15,965 bases of DNA from Limnoglobus sp. (lineage in GTDB: Bacteria > Planctomycetota > Planctomycetia > Gemmatales > Gemmataceae): the NCBI GenBank assembly GCA_025353985.1, contig JANXNT010000856.1, forward strand, positions 1-15,965. The letters are read 5' to 3'. The notes beneath the pieces are model-generated. The model worked only from the letters and a program-made list of their open reading frames with translations, did not search any database and was not told the DNA's origin. This document shows, one piece after another, positions 13,240 through 15,965 of the stretch (the first letter of the stretch is position 1; every line of letters begins with the position of its first letter). The position numbers were made by a program, and so were the translations under genes.

Positions 13240-14526
13240 TCACCCTTTCGCGACGGGCACGGTGCATAGCCCTTGCGTGCGTTGGCCGGAGTGGCTGACG
13301 TCCATGATGCGGCCGGTTTCGTCGAGGGCCATGTGGAAGCGATCTTTGCCCTGGATGCGGTGCAACGTCAGGTGATATTCGCCCGCCATAATGGCCATGT
13401 GGCCGAGCTTTTCGGGCGGCTGTGGTGGGCGTATGCGACCCCATGAACCGTCGCCGAGGTAAAGCACGCCGTTGTCGTGGGCGAGGCCGTTAATCAGTGG
13501 CTTCGTTCGCTTGAAGGTGTGGTCGTGGTGTTCGAGCACAACGGGCACGCGGTACTTCTCGAACAATGGCACCCAATACTTGCGGTTCTCGTCGCCGGTG
13601 CCGGATTTCGTCAGTAGCGTTGCGCCCATCGTGCGATACGACGGGTATGCGGGCACGTGGTTGACCGCGAATACGTTCGGGTGATCGACCCTGGTTTTTA
13701 GGGTCCTTTCTAGCCAGTCGGCTTGTTCGCCACCGATCGGCGAGGTGTGCCCGGTGTCGAGCATGACGAGGCTGAGGTAGTCGCCGAAATCCAAAGTCGC
13801 GAAGCCGGTGTCTTTGTAAAGGCCGTCGAACAGCGCGTAGAAGAACGGCGCTTTGTCGCGCTTCTGGTTGTAACCGCCCGCCACTTCGTGATTGCCGATA
13901 CCCGCGATCAGCGGAATCAGCCGCCCGCCACGGCCGATCATGTGCCGGCTGTAATTCCGGATGAACGCCAAGCTGACATCGGCCGATTTGCCGTTGTCGT
14001 AGCCGAGGTCGCCACCGATGACGGCGAACATCGGGTCTTGCGCGGCGGCCTGAATGTTGTTCGCAATCGTGTGCGAATTGATCCCGCAATCCCCACCGGT
14101 GACGAAGTGAATCGGGTTCGTCGCCTTCGCAGGCATCGTGCGAAACTTGTACGTCGGCGACGATTTGCCGATGCGGAATTCGTAGTCCGCACCCGGCGTC
14201 AGTTCCGTCAGTTCCGTACGGAACACTTTGAGTTCGGTCGTCGGGTACGGCTTCACCGTCGGCTTCGCCAAGATCCAATCCGCCGAGTTGACTTCGCCAT
14301 ATCGGATCGTCGTGTCGTCGGTTTCGCCGACTGCGCCGATCCATTGCACGGTCATCGTGGTGGTCGGGTCGCGTAGCCACGTGAGGAACAGCGTGTTTGG
14401 CTGGAAGGCGAAATCTTCGGATGGCCTCGGCGCGATCAGCTTGGGATCGGCGGCGGAAACGAGGTTGGCTGCCAAGCCTGCGAAGGCCGAGCCGAGGAAC
14501 GCACGACGGTCTGCAGAGGAAAACAT
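13240..14526 (-). CDS. Tat-exported purple acid phosphatase-like metallophosphoesterase
   Basis: A binuclear-metal phosphatase expected to release phosphate from organic esters outside the cytoplasm. The N-terminus DRRAFLGSAFAGLAANLVSA is a twin-arginine signal (R7-R8, cleaved near residue 26). Residues about 35-132 form a fibronectin-III/PAP N-terminal domain (LTWLRDPTTTMTVQW, RTELTELTPGADYEFRIG). The catalytic domain shows the family's metal-binding steps in order: D146 in GGDCG, D173 and Y176 in GGDLGYDN, N212-H213 in GIGNHE, H290 in VNHVPAY, and H334/H336 in HHDHTFKR. The last block has His where GHDHTFER-type enzymes have Gly, a small deviation. The Tyr in GDLGY fits purple acid phosphatases. 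Length (428 aa) is normal. The start ATG has only a weak AGG before it; the Tat motif supports it. It is divergent from sod, with about 210 bp between the starts. Substrate cannot be read from sequence. Confidence 0.88.
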   Translation of the reverse strand: MFSSADRRAFLGSAFAGLAANLVSAADPKLIAPRPSEDFAFQPNTLFLTWLRDPTTTMTVQWIGAVGETDDTTIRYGEVNSADWILAKPTVKPYPTTELKVFRTELTELTPGADYEFRIGKSSPTYKFRTMPAKATNPIHFVTGGDCGINSHTIANNIQAAAQDPMFAVIGGDLGYDNGKSADVSLAFIRNYSRHMIGRGGRLIPLIAGIGNHEVAGGYNQKRDKAPFFYALFDGLYKDTGFATLDFGDYLSLVMLDTGHTSPIGGEQADWLERTLKTRVDHPNVFAVNHVPAYPSYRTMGATLLTKSGTGDENRKYWVPLFEKYRVPVVLEHHDHTFKRTKPLINGLAHDNGVLYLGDGSWGRIRPPQPPEKLGHMAIMAGEYHLTLHRIQGKDRFHMALDETGRIMDVSHSGQRTQGLCTVPVAKG

Positions 14527-14737
14527 GGGTGCCTATGGAAGCGAGAATCAATGGGGTGATTTAGCGGTACTTTTATACTATCCAGAAACGCCGTGAGAGA
14601 GTCGGGAATAAACGATGAGAGTTCGAGGAAGTTCAAAAAACCTAGCGGTTCACCATTTCCAAGCGTGGCATCGCGTACGACGCTCCTAGAATGACCGTGG
14701 TCGAGGCATTCCGCACACTCTTCAGGAGATTCTCACA

Positions 14738-15361
14738 ATGGCACATACGCTACCCGCGTTGCCGTACGCATTCGATGCGCTGGAACCCCACATCGACGCA
14801 AAGACGATGGAAATTCACAGCCAGAAGCACCACAAGGCTTACGTCGATAACCTCAACAATGCGTTGAAGGATCATGCCGAACTGGCCGCGCACGATATCG
14901 TCAGCCTGTTGCGGAACATCAAGAGCGTCCCCGAGGCGATCCGCCCGGCGGTCATCAACAACGGTGGCGGGCACCACAATCACTCGTTGTTCTGGGAAAT
15001 CATGGCCCCGAACGCGGGCGGCGAACCGACCGGCGCGATCGGCGATGCGATCAAGGCCACGTTCGGCGACTTCACGAAGTTCAAGGACACCGTCAAGCAG
15101 AACGCACTCACGCAGTTCGGCAGCGGTTGGAGTTGGCTCGTGTGGGATCCGACCGCGAGCGCTATCAAGACCATCAAGAAGCCGAACCAGGACAGCCCGC
15201 TGATGGATGGCCACGTGCCACTCCTCGGCTGCGACATCTGGGAACATGCGTATTACCTCAAGTACCAGAATCTGCGAGCAGGCTACGTCGATGCATGGTG
15301 GAACGTGGTAAACTGGAAGAAAGTCGATGAACTCTACCAGACCGCAAAGGCCGGGAAGTAA
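14738..15361 (+). CDS. sodA: Superoxide dismutase, Mn-type
   Basis: It converts superoxide to peroxide and oxygen in the cytoplasm. The 207-aa chain has family length and all four metal ligands: H27 (EIHSQKHH), H82 (GGHHNHSLFW), D166 and H170 (GCDIWEHAYY). Metal type is read from second-sphere residues: Gly77 and Gln151 (PNQDSPLM) match the Mn-type pattern, as in E. coli SodA, whereas Fe-type enzymes carry the Gln near residue 70. This assignment is good but not absolute, since cambialistic forms exist. AGGAGA stands about 8 nt before the ATG. TAGAAT at 14687-14692 is a possible -10 with a poor -35. A palindrome follows the stop and separates it from the Uma2 gene. No signal peptide is visible. 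Confidence 0.95.
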   Translation: MAHTLPALPYAFDALEPHIDAKTMEIHSQKHHKAYVDNLNNALKDHAELAAHDIVSLLRNIKSVPEAIRPAVINNGGGHHNHSLFWEIMAPNAGGEPTGAIGDAIKATFGDFTKFKDTVKQNALTQFGSGWSWLVWDPTASAIKTIKKPNQDSPLMDGHVPLLGCDIWEHAYYLKYQNLRAGYVDAWWNVVNWKKVDELYQTAKAGK

Positions 15362-15374
15362 GTCGAATCGACAC

Positions 15375-15397
15375 GGGGCACGTTCCGAACGTGCCCC
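15375..15397 (+). terminator. Hairpin between sod and Uma2 genes
   Basis: GGGGCACGTTC and GAACGTGCCCC are perfect complements with a single base between them, so the folded form would open to a short loop. There is no T-run after it. It may be a terminator or partial block between sod and the gene that begins 23 nt later; whether the two genes share a transcript cannot be told. Confidence 0.45.
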
Positions 15398-15419
15398 ACA
15401 CTGTCCGAGGAGATACCCG

Positions 15420-15965
15420 ATGACGGCTTTACCGAAACGCAAACTGACGGCCGAAGAGTATCTCGCCATCGAGCGAGATGCTGAGTTCAAATCTGATTTT
15501 TACGATGGCGTCATGTACTCGATGGCCGGTGCGAGCATCGAACATAATCGCATTAAAAGTAATTTGGCTTACGAAATCGGGAATGGGCTGATAGGCGGGC
15601 CATGCGAAGTGTTCACTAGCGATCAACGCATAAACGTTGAACGAACGGGAATGTTTGCTTACCCCGACATTCTCATCTTTTGCAATCCCATCGAACTGGC
15701 TGACTGTGACGCGAACACGATCGTCAATCCGCAGATTCTCATCGAAGTTTTATCGCCCGCTACGGAGCGATATGATTGGAACGTCAAGCTCCGGCACTAC
15801 GGTCAAATCGAGTCGTTGCAGGAATACATTCTCATCTCGCAGGACGTACCGCAGATTCACCGGCTCGTCCGCCAAACTGACGGGACGTGGTTGCTAAAAG
15901 TGTTCCACGGCATCGAGGAGACATTTTCGCTCACTTCGCTTCCGATCGAAATTCCACTCGCAGAT
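15420..15965 (+). CDS. Uma2 family (DUF820) restriction-endonuclease-fold protein, 3' end outside window
   Basis: The frame opens at ATG 15420 with GAGGAG 7 nt upstream and stays open for 182 codons to the window edge. The family usually has about 190 residues, so only the last few are probably missing. The start MTALPKRKLTAEEYLAIE leads into EFKSDFYDGVMYSMAGASIEHN, the standard Uma2 opening. The nuclease-like core follows: YPDILIF (about 79-85) carries the Asp, and LIEVLSPATERYDWNVKLRHY (about 106-126) carries the Glu and Lys of a PD-(D/E)XK-like site. The family is expanded in planctomycetes and cyanobacteria; its substrate and role are unknown. A defence or mobile-element link is often suspected but nothing in this window supports it. 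Confidence 0.85.
   Translation, partial: MTALPKRKLTAEEYLAIERDAEFKSDFYDGVMYSMAGASIEHNRIKSNLAYEIGNGLIGGPCEVFTSDQRINVERTGMFAYPDILIFCNPIELADCDANTIVNPQILIEVLSPATERYDWNVKLRHYGQIESLQEYILISQDVPQIHRLVRQTDGTWLLKVFHGIEETFSLTSLPIEIPLAD

Noticed and set aside
1..15965. tRNA, rRNA, tmRNA or SRP RNA genes
   Set aside because: By eye I found no cloverleaf with a GTTCRA T-loop, nor the conserved SRP loop. A covariance search could still find a structured RNA, for example in 7859-8298.

Overview
The window looks like a chromosomal segment of a planctomycete, most likely Gemmataceae-like. This is inferred from gene content: a DUF1559 prepilin-like protein beside a small carboxypeptidase-regulatory-type lipoprotein, a cysteine-rich V/T/K-repeat protein resembling the planctomycete YTV cell-wall family, a formylglycine-type sulfatase, an SGNH (sialate O-acetylesterase type) hydrolase and a Uma2 (DUF820) protein. 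Genes are mostly single units separated by wide, repeat-rich gaps. No tRNA, rRNA, CRISPR array, transposase or integrase is visible.

Layout from left to right. (1) 200-1009, minus: a short Pro/Thr-rich peptide whose frame breaks at a run of seven C, overlapping by 4 nt a 192-aa protein of unknown function. A TTGACA box abutting a perfect 14-bp palindrome lies upstream. (2) 1299-3020, plus: recN, the DNA-repair ATPase, with a GTAC-N4-GTAC box just upstream that resembles a LexA operator. Its last codons and stop lie in a palindromic repeat. (3) 3186-6062, minus: a sulfatase and an SGNH esterase, each broken by a single in-frame TAG with an intact frame beyond it. The sulfatase is bracketed by two direct copies of one palindromic repeat. 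(4) 6170-9830: two copies of a ~305-bp element with 16-bp terminal inverted repeats (MITE-like), in opposite orientation, enclosing the Cys-rich wall-type protein and rsgA (ribosome-maturation GTPase).

(5) 9874-11620, minus: a lipoprotein and a DUF1559 protein, with a palindromic element and hairpins between them and a near-consensus sigma70-type promoter upstream. (6) 11749-13082: a nested inverted repeat, an unrecognised 239-aa protein, and a ~280-bp inverted repeat that supplies the end of that protein. (7) 13240-15965: a Tat-exported purple-acid-phosphatase-like enzyme (minus), a Mn-type superoxide dismutase (plus), and the start of a Uma2 protein that runs off the window.

There is no obvious single pathway. 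RecN and superoxide dismutase serve stress and repair, RsgA serves ribosome assembly, and the sulfatase, esterase, phosphatase, lipoprotein, DUF1559 protein and Cys-rich protein are predicted to be exported or envelope proteins. The most notable features are the five non-coding repeat types placed at gene ends, the twin nonsense mutations, and the small broken peptide gene with its palindromic control region.
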